Source of the DNA: Megamerina dolium
Lineage: Eukaryota > Arthropoda > Insecta > Diptera > Megamerinidae
Assembly: GCA_963854835.1 (NCBI GenBank)
Contig: OY978528.1
Span: 37,787,757 to 37,851,756, forward strand
Direction of reading: 5' to 3'
Length of the DNA: 64,000 nt
Part shown: positions 10,645 through 21,727 of the stretch, one piece after another
Numbering within the stretch: the stretch's first letter is position 1
Layout: every line of letters starts with the position of its first letter
Made by a program: the position numbers and the translations under genes
The notes under the pieces: model-generated
The model's input: the letters and a program-made list of their open reading frames with translations, nothing else
What the model was told of the DNA's origin: nothing
Databases searched by the model: none

Positions 10645-12204
10645 TTGTTTGAAATTCACCATGCTAACGAATCGTCAATTATACAGCCTCGGATAACTAA
10701 ACTGAATAAACCGATGATGACCTTTGGTTATCATGTGAGGACTAAGATAGGATTTTGGAATATAAAAACATTGAAAGACACCGACACCGCGTCAAATATG
10801 AACTCAAGATTTATTCAGGTCGAACGCGATATGTTGCGGTATGGCATAACAATACTTTGTGTAAGTGAAGTAAGGTGGACCGGCTTTAGTGAATTCCGAT
10901 CTCTCAACGGGCACACCACTCTTCTGTACTCTGGCAAGCCACAAGGCAGCAAACATGAATCTGGAGTTGGAATCCTTTTGAGCCAGAATGTAAATGGCAG
11001 TCTCATTTCGTAGAGACCTGTATCGGATAGATTAATATGGACACGCTTCAGATCGAATGTAAAGAACATCTCCATTATTCAGTGTTATGCTCCAGTAGAC
11101 GGCGCCACTGATGACCAAAAAGACAACTTTTATAGTCAACTAAATGCAGCTTATGACACACTTCCCCGAGGCGATATCATCTTTGTAATGGGCGACCTTA
11201 AAGCAAAAGTCGGTACCGACAACGCCTCGTTAGAGCATGTTATGGGTAGACAAGGACTTGGTACACGTAATGATAATGGCGAGCGTTTTATAGATTTTTG
11301 CAACGCAAAGAGTCTGGTCATCGGGGACATCCTATTCGAACATAGGGACTGCCACAAGGTTACGTGGTTGTCCACAGATCGCCAATGCACCGCGAATCAA
11401 ATAGATCATATTGCAATCAGCCACCAATACAAAAAAGCTGACATCGGTCTTGTGCGTGATCACCCCCTTTTTTGTGCGAAAGTTCGTCTTCGTACTGCCG
11501 GCATAAAAAGATCTAAAGCGCATACTCGACCACCTGAATTTAACATAGAGCGTCTTAAAGACCCAGCAGTTAAGAAGCAATATCACGATATGCTGCGCGA
11601 ACGTCACCAAGCGATGGTAAACAGAGCGGAGACTACGATAATGGAGAAATGGAGCGCAACCAAAACAACCATGAAAGCCTGTGCAAGTGACATCATTGGG
11701 CCTATCCCTAAGTGCAAAATGGATTGTATGAGCGACGAAACTTGGAACAGAATTAGTGAACGTAAAGCAATAAAACAACAAATTGCGAATATTGCAGATC
11801 GCGGTAGTGGACAAGCGAAGCAGCTGGAAGGTCGGTACCGTCAAAGCGTGCAAAGCGCAGTTCAACGTTGCGTACGTCGCGATAAGAGGCGGCACATCAA
11901 CGGCCTCGCTGAGGATGCAGAACAAGCAGCCCGTACTGGCGACTCCCACTCGATATTCAAGATTACCAAAAAGTTGGTTGACAAGATCCTCCGTGTTGAT
12001 CACCCGATTAAAGATATAAACGGCAATCTTTAGATTACTGATGAACAACAACTTCTACGATGCAAAAAGCATTTCTCGGCTGTCCTTAACAAAGTGCTTG
12101 ATCCTTCTGTCGACCAACTCTCTATTTCAAACGACACCACCGATATGAACTCCAGGATAAAAACATCTCCACTAAACCTGGCTGAAATCGCTGCTGCCAT
12201 AAAG
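10645..12204 (+). pseudogene. LINE endonuclease and linker region, two in-frame stops
   Basis: The reading runs from Met at 10645 through KIGFWNIKTL (endonuclease motif 1), VSEVRWTG (the Glu motif), CYAPVDG, GDLKAKVG (the catalytic GD.N motif, with Lys in place of Asn) and a late TWLSTDRQ..NQIDHI motif. A TAG at 11011-11013 and another at 12031-12033 interrupt the frame, which is otherwise open to about 12204. The enzyme would nick target DNA for target-primed reverse transcription. The Asn-to-Lys change in GD(F)N also argues against activity. Confidence 0.8.
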
Positions 12205-13608
12205 TAAAAAGCATAAAGCTGCCGGAATCGATGGTATACGGCTGAACTTTATAAAAATTATGTCGTTTTTTTCGCGGAAATGCTATCACCGCTAATAACA
12301 TCAGTGTAGGAGGAAGACACTTTCCCGTGTGAATGGAAAGAGGGAATTATAGTCAAATTAGCGAAAAAGGCGATCTCAAGGACTGCAACAACTGGAGGGA
12401 TATCTGTGTGCTTCCTGCAATTGCAAAGCTCATTGCACGTATTATCCTCAACTGGCTGAAGAGTCATCTGGAAGCTTCCATCAGTTCCTGTCAGGCTGGT
12501 TTCCGCAGCGGGTTTTCCAGCGCTGACCAAATAAACACTTTCCGAATTATCTTTGAACAATGTGTTGAGTTCAAGTCTAAATTGCAGCTGCTGTTTATAG
12601 ACTTTGAAAAAGCCTTCGATAGTGTTAAAAGGGAGACTATTTGGACTGCGTTGAGGAGAAGAGGTATTCCAGATAAACTTGCTGCACTCATTAGGAAAAG
12701 CTACAGCAACGCAAACTGCTACATTTTTCACAAGGGCAAGTTATCGGAGCCTTTTCAGGTCCTGAGTGGAGTACGACAGAGATGCATCTTTTCTCCTATT
12801 CTGTTTCTTCTTGTCATTGAAGACGTCCTGGGTGCTGCCTTCAGCAACGAAAATCACCCCAGGGGCATACAGTGGCAGATAAACAACGCCTTCCTGAGGT
12901 AGCTTGCATATGCTGACGACATCTGATTGCTCACATACAAAGTGTGTGACTTAAAGTCAATGTTTGAAAAACCAAAGTGCTATACCTCAACGAAGCCATC
13001 TCGGAGCCCTTGACTGTTGGCACACAACAGTTTGAAGACGTAAAAAAGATTTGCTACCTTGGATGCATTTTAACTGCGGACGGTGGTTCCGAGTTGGATG
13101 TTGAATGCAGAATTAGTACAGCTAAGTCTGCCTTTGGTATCCTCGCACCACTGTGACAAAGTAACAACATCAGCCTAAACACCAAGCTACGTATATTTAA
13201 CACAAGCGTGAAGTCTGTTTTGCTGTATGGTTGCACCACCTGGAAAGTTGCTACGATTATTACGAAACGCCTTCAAACCTTCATTATTCGTTGCCTCCGA
13301 CGTATTTTGCGCATTTTCTAGCCTCGGGCGATTTCTAACGTCGAACTGCTGAAAAAGACCAACTAGCCAGATGTGACACTCGAAATCCGTAAAAGGAAAT
13401 GGCAGTGGATCGGTCACACGCTCAGAAAGAGCGTCGATAATGTGTCAAAGCAGGCCCTACCTTGGAACCCTTTTCAACAAACAGGCCGAGGAATTGGTAG
13501 ACCTCGTGTTACCTGGCGCCGATCTACGGAAGCTGAAATGCGTGCGCTTGGTCTTGGAATGAGCTGCGATCCCTTGCACAAAACCGAGTTCGTTGGCTTA
13601 GAGGTGTA
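12205..13608 (+). pseudogene. LINE reverse transcriptase and C-terminal domain, frameshifted
   Basis: After a frameshift near 12206 (KKHKAAGIDGI motif), the text reads LAKKGDLKDCNNWR, then CQAGFRSGFS, then FIDFEKAFDSV (motif A Asp), GVRQRCIFSPILF (motif B) and YADD followed directly by a stop (near 12910-12925). A degraded thumb and the C-terminal IRKRKWQWIGHTLRK...GRGIGRPRVTWRR segment follow (13373-13609). Several stops and frame changes make it non-functional. Confidence 0.8.
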
Positions 13609-13641
13609 GTTGACGTCCTCTGCTCCAATTAGGAGTTAGAG

Positions 13642-13669
13642 GACCACATATATATATATATTTATATAT

Positions 13670-13741
<72 letters not shown>
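13642..13741. repeat. (TA)n microsatellite
   Basis: About 100 bp of almost pure TA with a few TTTA interruptions, directly after the LINE 3' end. Confidence 0.95.
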
Positions 13742-13744
<3 letters not shown>

Positions 13745-13899
13745 GTATGCGGCTATTTGGTCATTTGTATATATATAACTTTACTGTGCTGTTAGACTGT
13801 TATAGAGGAACATCCTAGCATACAACTCCTCGCTAATGCTATAGATATCGAAAATAATTCGAAACTAATCTCACACCTTAAATCTCGTTGTTATACGCT

Positions 13900-14430
13900 A
13901 AATTTTATAAGTTATAGCGCTTAAAATATTTGTTTAATTACCTCGACTTTGTATGGGAGCCTCAATAAGAAGTGGGCGTGGCATGTTGATTTTTTGCCAG
14001 ATTATGTACAACTACCATATTAACCTAAGTATTAATAATTATTGTTCTAGGCAGAAGATTGCCGAAGTTACAACTGTTTCAATTTAAAAGAATATCAGTC
14101 ATTTTGTATGGGGGCTACTATAAACAATGGGCGTGGGACGCCCATTTTCTGTGAGCCTAGTTGCTCTTACAATAATATTCCATATCGTATATCTCGTTCT
14201 TCTCCGCTAAATGGTTTGTAAGTTATGGAGCTTAAAAGTTTTAATTTAATTTAATTTATTTTAATTGGAGCCCCAATACGAGGGCGTGGCACGTTGATTT
14301 TTTGCCATTTTGTCAATTATGGTTATTCTAGACAGAAGATTGTAGAAGTTACAGCTGTTTCAATTTAAAAGAAGTACAGACACTTTGTATGGGAGCTACT
14401 ATAAATAGTATGCGTGGCTCTCCCATTTCT
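13900..14430 (-). repeat. Dispersed 'CCACGCCCAC' repeat, reverse orientation
   Basis: The blocks 'tgtatgggagcctcaataagaagtgggcgtgg' and 'ttctaggcagaagattgccgaagttac' are reverse complements of blocks in the element at 25216-26829 (near 26430 and 26050). The block order, once inverted, is also the same. A short (CTTA)n run ends it (14438-14455), like the RTE tail, but no RTE sequence precedes that run. Confidence 0.6.
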
Positions 14431-14455
14431 GGTAAGGTTACTTACTTACTTACTT

Positions 14456-16185
14456 ATCTTACTACTACTACTTATATGTACTATTTCACTTCGTTAAGTT
14501 TGTGAATACATTAGAGACGATATCCAGTACGACATGATTTCGGAGAGAAAACCATGAACGGTATTATTGAGTATAGAACTATGTACAAGGTAGTCCATAC
14601 GGTGATTTCTTTTTGAATTATCCATTAATTTGACACTTGTCTGTCAGTCATTATCACTCACCCATGGAACGACTGACTTGCTACTGAGCTCTGACGGTCA
14701 ACGTCGTTGTACGTTGAGTACAGGCAAGAATTACCAAATATCTGATATCATTCGAAGACAAGGTCCAATTGAAGGCAGGCAAATATCCGCTTCGTTATCA
14801 CTTTTACGTATGGGCCTTAGAGCAGCTCAAATTAGACGTTGCTTGAAAATGCTGGCGCATTTTTATTTAGGCGACGATGTTAACAAACAGGAATACCATC
14901 TGAGCGATTCATGCGATAGTGCCAGAAACCAGCAAAATCGAGAATGTATTTGTCAAAAGAACACCACAGAATAATAGCGTAACGTACATTAATGATTTTT
15001 ATCGTTTATATTGCGCATGCAATAGAGAATAGACGCTGTTGCAGAAACTACATGTAGCACTTGTGGATATTTATGTAGCTTTATGTACTTATTTATGTAC
15101 TTGTTTACATTTGTATTGTTGTTATTAATATTGTTCTCATATACATATACATAGTATATACATATATATTCATATTCCGATGGTGTCCTCTATGTTATAA
15201 GGATATAATCAAATAACAAATGTTGAAATTGAAACCAAAATCAATTGTGGTAAATGAAAATCATACATAGTTCTAAATCGTTTCAAATAGCTTATGTTAA
15301 ATCTGTTATTAATAAATATAACATCCCTTAAATATTATTATCCTTATATACTATGTATATGTATTTATATAAATTTGTATGTATTTGTCTAATGTTGTAT
15401 CTACTGATTTATGTACGTGCGTATAGTAGATATGCACAAGTACAAATATACGTGAGCACGTACAGAGATACATATTTATATCTATTGTATAAGCCACTGG
15501 ATGTGCGTGCTCAAGAAGTTATTTGTGATTCTTTGCATACTCGGTGAACAACGATGACGACCCACTTAAACGTCCTCGTAACCAAAACAAAGCTGCTGAA
15601 ACACTCACCATGTATGATGTCAATTTCGTTTTTGCCGCTTTCAAGTGGTTTGTTGTCTTCCGCCAGAAGTATTTGCTCGTACATGCATACGATTTCGAGT
15701 AGGTATACGATACGTCTAGTGTATGTATGTATGTAAGTATATTTATGAACATAGTGAAAAGAGATGTTGTCCCATTGTTTCCATCCATACACTTTGGCGT
15801 TGTTGGGAAAATCAACTTTCTCTTATTCTAAGCTGTCCACATAAATATGATTGTTTTGTTATGGATTTCACCAAATTATTATTTCGATTCGTTGTTGCAT
15901 GGCTGCAAACGCATGAAATTCTTTCGATTTTATGTAGCTTTATAAGTGTATCATAAATATAATATTAGTATAATCTTCTTATGTAGGTTCGAGTGTAAAT
16001 GTATAAAACCAAAATTTAATTGAAACCAAAGAAACAAAATTAATTACAGCACACTGCAATGGTAATCTGAGCAGTAATGAACTTCAAATTAATTCATTAC
16101 AAGTATGTCAGAATGTTATTGTCACTTCAGTCTATTAAACATTATCTTTGCAAGCCAATATAAATATTTTTGTACCCTACGCTCA
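14456..16185. other. Intronic stretch without a recognised gene
   Basis: AT-rich, with TACATACATA-type short motifs. The GC-richer stretch 14630-14975 has an open frame of 114 codons that shows no family motif. A weak exon-like segment at 15609-15715 is listed separately. Confidence 0.4.
15609..15715 (-). other. Weak candidate exon
   Basis: On the minus strand the frame reads RIVYLLEIVCMYEQILLAED and onward to NEIDIIH. It has a strong-looking donor (G|GTGAGT, 15609/15608) and an AG at 15717-15716. Against it: the acceptor has almost no pyrimidine tract, the length is not a multiple of three, and I recognise no domain. It could be chance. Confidence 0.15.
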
Positions 16186-16189
16186 AATA

Positions 16190-16620
16190 GTGAAAGATAT
16201 TGTGAGTTTATGCTTTCGATTGCAACAGCTACAAGGAGGGGTGACAGATATTGAAAAGTACATATTAATCTGAATCATGATGTGAGATTATGCCTGTCTA
16301 CTTACATGATAGCTCCCGAAATAATAAATCGACTAAACTGAAAATTATTTAAGATAAGATCATTTTTGCCTACGAATACATCAGTTCATAATTGAGCGTA
16401 GTCGGATGAAAACTACGCCTACCTCCCACACAAAAATATGTTCTTGAAAGGTTTTTTTTCTCACTTTATGTGCGAAAATATACTGTTATCAAACCACATC
16501 TTGGTATGTCAAGTTAATCTTATAACTGATATATTAGAAAATGGTCGTGATAGGATGAAAACCACGTCTTCGTTTTTCGAAAGTATGCACGCGTAACTGT
16601 CGTAATGTAGGGTATCTAAG
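16190..16620. repeat. Degenerate dispersed repeat
   Basis: Opens with 'tgtaccctacgctcaaatag' and contains 'gtcggatgaaaactacgcctacctcc' and 'taggatgaaaaccacgtc'. These are the same block types as at 2640-3470 and 17995-18440. No coding content. Confidence 0.45.
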
Positions 16621-17280
16621 CTCTGGTATTACCAAAGTTGAAGTTTCAATATTTTTTTATTTGAATTTGTCTAACATTGCATTTTGCGATACTGAATTGT
16701 TGAGCATTCATATAATGTATACTCGCGCATACCCAAAGGTATGCGTGTGTGTTTGAAAATACTAGGTTGGTTTAAAGTGAAATTTTACCAAGTCATATTG
16801 TCGCTGCTTAGAACTTTACTCTTGGTGGAATGAGGAAAGTTGGAGAATTTAATAAAGACTTTATGTACGTTAAAAGAATGTTTATGGAAATTTTTCACTT
16901 TAACTTGAGCAAAGTAATAACTGTACGTACGTAATTGGTATTCGCAAAAAGGTGCGACTTATCCGACTTTGGTCGATAAAACGCCGCTCAGTGTCATAGA
17001 CTCTTGAAGCGAAGAATAATTGTAGTATCAAATAAGATTGGATATTAAAATACTAAATAACAAATTATAAAACTTTTCGCATCCGTTTAAAAGTTGAAAG
17101 CTTAATAAAGTTGAATGAACCTCGAGAAGTAGGTGCAATTCAATGTGAAATTAACAATGAAAGGAAGTAAATTATATGAAAAACACGCACAATACACAAA
17201 CAAAGATAACGGAATTTCAATGACATCATAGTCAACTCACACGCAAACCTAGGTAGGTATCATTTTAAGCATTCTCTTAC

Positions 17281-17362
17281 CTAGACCTTCGCGTCGTAGG
17301 ATCTTTCATAACCATAGCCTCTGATATATCACCAAATCTGCTGAAGTAGTCTCGTAAAGTTT
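17281..17362 (-). CDS. Rbp6: Exon of Musashi-family RNA-binding protein (first half of RRM1)
   Basis: On the minus strand an 82-nt exon has a CAG acceptor (17365-17363) and a GTAAG donor (17280-17276). With two bases completing the previous codon, it reads [20 protein letters not shown] and then PTTRRS, with AG left over. Joined to the exon at 4514, this gives ...[14 protein letters not shown]..., the central part of RRM1. The text LRDYF.(R/K)[21 protein letters not shown] is a Musashi-family signature. The RNP2-bearing exon (family text KMFIGGLSW) must lie upstream, to the right; I did not find it in the window. No stop or frameshift interrupts it, so the host gene looks intact here. Confidence 0.87.
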
Positions 17363-17474
17363 CTGTAATGTAATCCAATATGAAAAATATTTATATTTAT
17401 ATTGAAGTTGGAATGTAAAAATGTAAATATATATTTGCAACACAATCGCCAAACGTTCAGTTACTTTTGAATAC

Positions 17475-17616
17475 ATAGGTCCATAGTTAAAGTTAAAGTT
17501 TAGATCGCCTTAAAGTTCAAATCGACTTCTTTGACATGTTTCTCATACAAAAATCTGTCAAACAAGTTGATTCTAACTTTAAGATGATCTTAACTTTGAC
17601 TCGAATTACGGACTAT
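17475..17616. mobile_element. Foldback MITE, about 142 bp, almost entirely inverted repeat
   Basis: The left half ('tccatagttaaagttaaagt...' to 'ttctttgacatg') pairs with the reverse complement of the right half ('tccgtaattcgagtcaaagt...' to 'ttgtttgacaga') over some 65 bp, with about 70-75% identity by eye. The loop is only a few bases. Related blocks ('taactttgactc.aa.tacggg') occur at 50548-50610 and 50741-50804. Confidence 0.65.
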
Positions 17617-17994
17617 TGAGTTTTGTGTTTTTATGCATAAATTAAATTTAACGACTGCTGATTGTAGTTTTGTTTTGGTAGTATGGAAATATTGGCATGA
17701 AGCGGGTTTAGATTTAAATGCTAAAAATGTTTTGAGAAAAGAGGCATACATTGACAAAAAAGACACAAAGTGCGAATTCAGAAATTTACCGAACAAACTG
17801 TTGCCTGGTTGCCCACTTCTTCGTTCGTTGAAAATGAAAAACACTAATGAATGACAAACTTGGACTCAGCCAAAGGCAGGCGATTATGTAACAAATTAGT
17901 GTTACGCGTGCAGTATTTTAATAAATAAAAACAGGGAATGTAGTATATTTTGCTATAACTTCTTTTACTTCCCCCAGACAAGGGACACACTATT

Positions 17995-18440
17995 AATTAT
18001 TGTTATACCCTACACTTGACAAGTCAAGTTCTGTTCTGTAATAAATACATATTCAGATCCATTACTCTGGTTACAGTATTCATTTGGAGCATGGCTATAT
18101 TATTCCAGGAAAGTTACTTTCAACATGGCACCAAAAAGTCTGTCGAGCAGTGTTATTGATCAAAGTCACAATTTGAATCGGTTTTGACATATCTGTCTGT
18201 CTGCCTCCATCTCTAATTATAATTATAAAGCTATAAAGCTGAAAATTGGTGATGATGGCGTGACATCTACATTCCAAACAAAATTGTGTGCTTTTCTCAA
18301 TATCCGCACGAGAATATAGAGCTGTCGAACTAAGACGTAGTATATAAAGTTGGTCCGAGTCCAGAATAAATATATTAGAAAATGGGTTAAATTGCATGAA
18401 ATTCAGGCCTACCTCCCATACAAAAGTTTAAAATAGTTAG
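17995..18440. repeat. Degenerate dispersed repeat
   Basis: Opens 'ttgttataccctacacttg' and ends with 'ggcctacctcccatacaaaag'. It has the same block types as 16190-16620 and 2640-3470. No coding content. 18441-18840 holds nothing further I can name. Confidence 0.45.
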
Positions 18441-18839
18441 TAGGGACATAAACACGCGCGTACACATTTTACGCTATAAAATTGAAACTAAAGAATGTTT
18501 TTGGACCAATTTATTTTTACATATATAATAATATATATTGTATACAAAATCTAATGTTCATTGGAAATGTGCGACTATTCCCGAGCAGAGCAGTATTTTG
18601 AAAAGATCACCCTTTTTCATTGCACACTTAGCGCTATAACAGCGATGTGATTCTCTTTATCTGACCGCTCCATGGTTAAAGCTGAAACAATTTATAATTC
18701 GGGCGTTACATAAGCCATGTGGTAATAACGAGGTATTTTAAATTATCCTATTTTAATGGGTGTGTTCAATGTTGTAATAGTATTTATGTCCCTATTAAGC
18801 TGGATTTTGATAATAAAATTATATATCTCCCATACAAGT

Positions 18840-19830
18840 TGACAGGATGGATAAAAAATTTATATTCTCCAAACTCTTCGAAGTGATCATTCACGATCGC
18901 TCAGAGTGGAAAAACAACAAAATATTTCTAGAACGGGGCTTACAGCTTTGGTACACTGATGGGTTCAAAATGGAAGATGGCAGTGCTGGAGCAGGAATTG
19001 TAGGGCCAAATTTCCGGAAGGTAATTGCAATGGGAAAAATAGCTTCCATTTTTCAGGCTGAGGTCCACGCCTTAGAGCTATCTGTCAGAGAATGTCTACG
19101 TAGGGGCACTCGAGAAACCAACATATGCATTATTTAGAGAGTCAGGCAGTCTAAAATCACTAATGAATTTCTCGTTCCAGTCTAAGCTGGTCTGGGAATG
19201 CTTTGGACTCCTCAATACCTTAGCAAAGAGGAACTATGTGACTCTAATGTTGGTACCGGGACACGAGGGGCATGCAGAAAATGAAATGGTAGATTAACTT
19301 GCTAAAAAGGGCGCAGACACTCCTTTCATAGGCCCAGAACCCTTCTGCGGGGTAATCAGTAGCTTCATGAACAACTTAATATGTGAAGAGGAAAAAAGTA
19401 ATCTAACCGATTACTGGAGAGCCCAAACAGGCATGCGACAGTCAAAATGATTCATTGACCCTGAACACATTAAGGTAGATACTATCTTGAACCTCAGCAG
19501 AAAAGACATCAGGCTGTACACTTAACAGGTCATTGTAAACTTAATTATCACATGATGAAAATGGGTGTGGTGGACAACGATACCTGTCGACTCTGTCTTG
19601 AAGAGCAGGAAACAGCAGAACACGTTCTTTGCAATTGCCCAGCTGTGGCTAGACGCAGACTAAACTACCTAACCAACGGATTCATAGTTCCCAGGGACCT
19701 AGTTAAAATCAATCCCACAGCAGTGACAAGAATTATAAATAGTCTTGAGATCTGCTAGTTAGGGAATAAGGCTGCACAAAAGATCTTCAGGTCGCGGTGC
19801 TTCATAGCCTTAATAATAATTATACTACAC
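18840..19830 (+). pseudogene. 3' remnant of an RNase-H-bearing LINE (I/LOA/R1 type)
   Basis: The RNase H domain begins LWYTDGFKMEDGSAGAGIVG (catalytic Asp in YTDG, with Phe where Ser is usual). It continues with FQAEVHALELS (catalytic Glu) and, after frame breaks, VPGHEGHAENEMVD (19253-19295). After another break it reads MMKMGVVDNDTCRLCLEEQE and then TAEHVLCNCPA (19552-19760), the zinc-knuckle-like CxxC...H...C tail common in these LINEs. The reverse transcriptase is absent. At least three stops or frameshifts break it. The clade assignment rests on the presence of RNase H plus this tail. Confidence 0.75.
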
Positions 19831-19884
19831 TTATGCACTTTACGCACGTTACATATACAACTAATTAACGATTGTATTAACTTT

Positions 19885-20150
19885 GTATTGATGAAAACCA
19901 CGTCTGGCATTGATATCACGCCTATATCAAACACAAGAGTATTATTTTTTTTTTCAAAAATATGTCTGTCTATCTGTCATGGTGCAGGGTATCTAAATTT
20001 CGGTAGCACTGAAGTAAAGTTTTTCAAATTTTCTTATCTATATTCCGTTGGTTGTTTACATTCATCGAGTGGCAGTATCAAGCGAATATGTCAACCATCT
20101 ATAGTAGTTATCAAAGCAAGTACATTCATTAATAGAATATATACAATATT
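19885..20150. repeat. Short relic of the dispersed repeat family
   Basis: Contains 'gatgaaaaccacgtctggca' and 'catggtgcagggtatctaaatttcggtagc', blocks shared with 16550-16640. Nothing else is recognised before the TA array. Confidence 0.35.
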
Positions 20151-20174
20151 ATATTATATTATTATTATTATTGT

Positions 20175-20176
<2 letters not shown>

Positions 20177-20254
<78 letters not shown>

Positions 20255-20261
20255 TATGTAT

Positions 20262-20327
<66 letters not shown>
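20177..20327. repeat. (TA)n microsatellite, left flank of the Gypsy element
   Basis: Mostly TA with a few TGTATCCATA interruptions. It continues on the other side of the Gypsy element at 27440-27501, so the retrotransposon landed inside one array. Confidence 0.95.
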
Positions 20328-20328
<1 letters not shown>

Positions 20329-20537
20329 GTAATAAAGATCGAAGTTGATTCTTCGAGTACCAGGTTTATTATGCTTTATGCTTCAAATTTGGACTTACAT
20401 CAAAGTCTTACAAACTAAAAGCTGAAAACTAGAGAGCTTAAGTCAGAAAAGAGAATGCATTGTAAGAGCAAAGTATGTACATATATCTAGTGATAATAAG
20501 TAGTGGGTGAGATCGATATGTGGATCGATATGTAACT
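20328..20537 (-). repeat. 3' LTR of the Gypsy element (210 bp)
   Basis: Begins AGTTACATATCG at 20537 on the minus strand and ends TTTATTACT at 20328. It lacks a block of about 17 bp present in the 5' LTR. Confidence 0.93.
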
Positions 20538-20547
20538 CCTCCACCCA
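20538..20547 (-). promoter_or_regulatory. Polypurine tract
   Basis: Minus strand TGGGTGGAGG lies immediately upstream of the 3' LTR start AGTTACA. This is the expected position for plus-strand DNA priming. Confidence 0.8.
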
Positions 20548-20905
20548 TAAGATATTTGCATCCTTGCAAATATTTACATTTGTTGTATGTATATTTTCAT
20601 TGTTGTTAAATTCCATTTAGATTTACATTATTGAATTGACAAAAAGAAAAGTGAAAATTATTCAATTGAGTTTTATAATATTTCGTTCTACGATTATTAG
20701 AAGTATCTATTACGTAATTACCTTGACGATTATACTTATCGAGTTCTTTATATTTAGGTTTATTTTTAGGGATTTGTCTATTAAATACAATATTGTCTAG
20801 TTGGTTTGGTTCGTGATCTCTATTTTGGTTTAATTTATTAATTTTCTGAATTTTTTGTTCTTCATATTCTTTACATAAATTTTGAATGTATTCTTTATCG
20901 AAATT

Positions 20906-21727
20906 CTAAATTATAAAGTCTATAGGTCTCTTTTTTGTAGTGGAATGAATTGTGTTGTTGTAAAAGTTAAATATTTTGAAAAGTTTTTCTTCCAAATCTA
21001 GGTTTTTATTGTTTTTATCTACCTCCATTATCCTTAGGTGTTCGTTTAACGTTCCGTGTAGTCGTTCAATGTCAGAGTTACCGGTCTTCAGATATGGTGT
21101 AGTTGTATGTGTTTCAATGTTTTGTTCTTTTAAAAACAAGTTAACTGCGCTGTGCAAGATACAACGATCATTGTCGAATATGAGCTTATTCATTTTGCCT
21201 AAAAACTGAATGCGTTGCTTTAAAGCTTCTAAAATTGCAATCCAGTTTCGGTCATTAAGTTTATGAAATGTGGCATATTTAGAAAATTTAACAATTGTTG
21301 TTAAGTACATTGTATTCCTATATGGAAACCAAATATCTATATGGACTATATCGTTGAAATGTGTTGGGGTTTCTGTAATCTGATAGGGGGTTCTTATAGG
21401 GTTTCTGTCATGCTTGGCTATTTTACATATCGTGCAATTGTTAATCACTAATGTTATCATTTTGTAAAGTTTAGGGTAAAAGTATTTGTTTTTCAATTCA
21501 AAAAAGACTTCTTGTATTCCTCTGTGATTGTTGCGAAGATGCTCATTTTCTATAATTGTCAGCATTTCATTTCTATCTATGATTTCTGTTAGCTTAATAT
21601 GAGATCTATAAAGCGTGAGGCTGTTGTTCTGAAAAAATTGAATATAAGTGTCTTGAAATTTTATATATAGATTGTCATTTTCGCAAAAAATACACATGAT
21701 TCCTTTGTTTATTAAGATCCTTTGCAT
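20906..21727 (-). CDS. Integrase portion of the Gypsy Pol (open segment)
   Basis: Inserts the cDNA into the genome. A zinc-binding HHCC module is visible (NEHLRNNHRG ... NNCTICKIAK). The DDE catalytic residues follow: Asp in VHIDIWF, Asp in LIFDNDR, and Glu in GNSDIERLHGT. The text after Glu (LNEHLRIME...) and the ending RPIDFII are typical of the 17.6/297 group. The segment is separated from RNase H by a frameshift and ends at a nonsense codon in the tail, so this copy is probably not autonomous. Confidence 0.85.
   Translation of the reverse strand: MQRILINKGIMCIFCENDNLYIKFQDTYIQFFQNNSLTLYRSHIKLTEIIDRNEMLTIIENEHLRNNHRGIQEVFFELKNKYFYPKLYKMITLVINNCTICKIAKHDRNPIRTPYQITETPTHFNDIVHIDIWFPYRNTMYLTTIVKFSKYATFHKLNDRNWIAILEALKQRIQFLGKMNKLIFDNDRCILHSAVNLFLKEQNIETHTTTPYLKTGNSDIERLHGTLNEHLRIMEVDKNNKNLDLEEKLFKIFNFYNNTIHSTTKKRPIDFII

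Larger units (their letters stand above)
10465..13640 (+). mobile_element. Near full-length but decayed RTE-like LINE
   Basis: A GC-richer block begins near 10465 with a leader ('gcttgtctcccatcggacg'). An apurinic-type endonuclease, reverse transcriptase and C-terminal region follow in order on the plus strand. It ends in 'gttagaggaccac', directly followed by a (TA)n array. The order EN-RT and the C-terminal motif KWQWIGHTLRK are typical of the RTE/RTE-X group. It is a different family from RTE copies A-E, with low protein similarity. No target duplication was found, partly because the 3' flank is a microsatellite. Confidence 0.8.
4515..17280 (-). other. Rbp6: 12.8 kb intron between the two RRM1 exons
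   Basis: Bounded on the minus strand by GTAAG (17280-17276) and CAG (4517-4515). It splits an AGG codon (phase 2). It carries the MITE at 4825-5351, RTE fragment 5971-6520, the mariner nest 8594-10325, the LINE 10465-13640, a (TA)n array and worn repeats. The stretches 5355-5957, 6816-8590 (apart from a small tandem repeat and a tRNA-like arm), 10326-10464 and 14456-16185 show nothing further I can name. A weak exon-like stretch is listed separately at 15609-15715. Confidence 0.75.

Noticed and set aside
11332..12051. 239-codon frame opposite the LINE endonuclease/linker
   Set aside because: Antisense shadow of a recognised LINE coding region. The same applies to antisense frames over RTE copies A, B, C and D.
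14438..14455. (CTTA)n run as evidence of another RTE insertion
   Set aside because: No RTE 3' sequence next to it, so it is only a simple repeat inside the dispersed repeat.
18095..18397. 100-codon minus-strand frame
   Set aside because: Lies in a worn dispersed repeat shared with other places; no coding signature.
20160..20330. Open frames encoding long Tyr-Ile (YIYIYI) runs in TA arrays, also at 27864-27966, 41884-42154, 47683-48108 and 48293-48578
   Set aside because: They are translations of (TA)n microsatellites, with no start context or family similarity.
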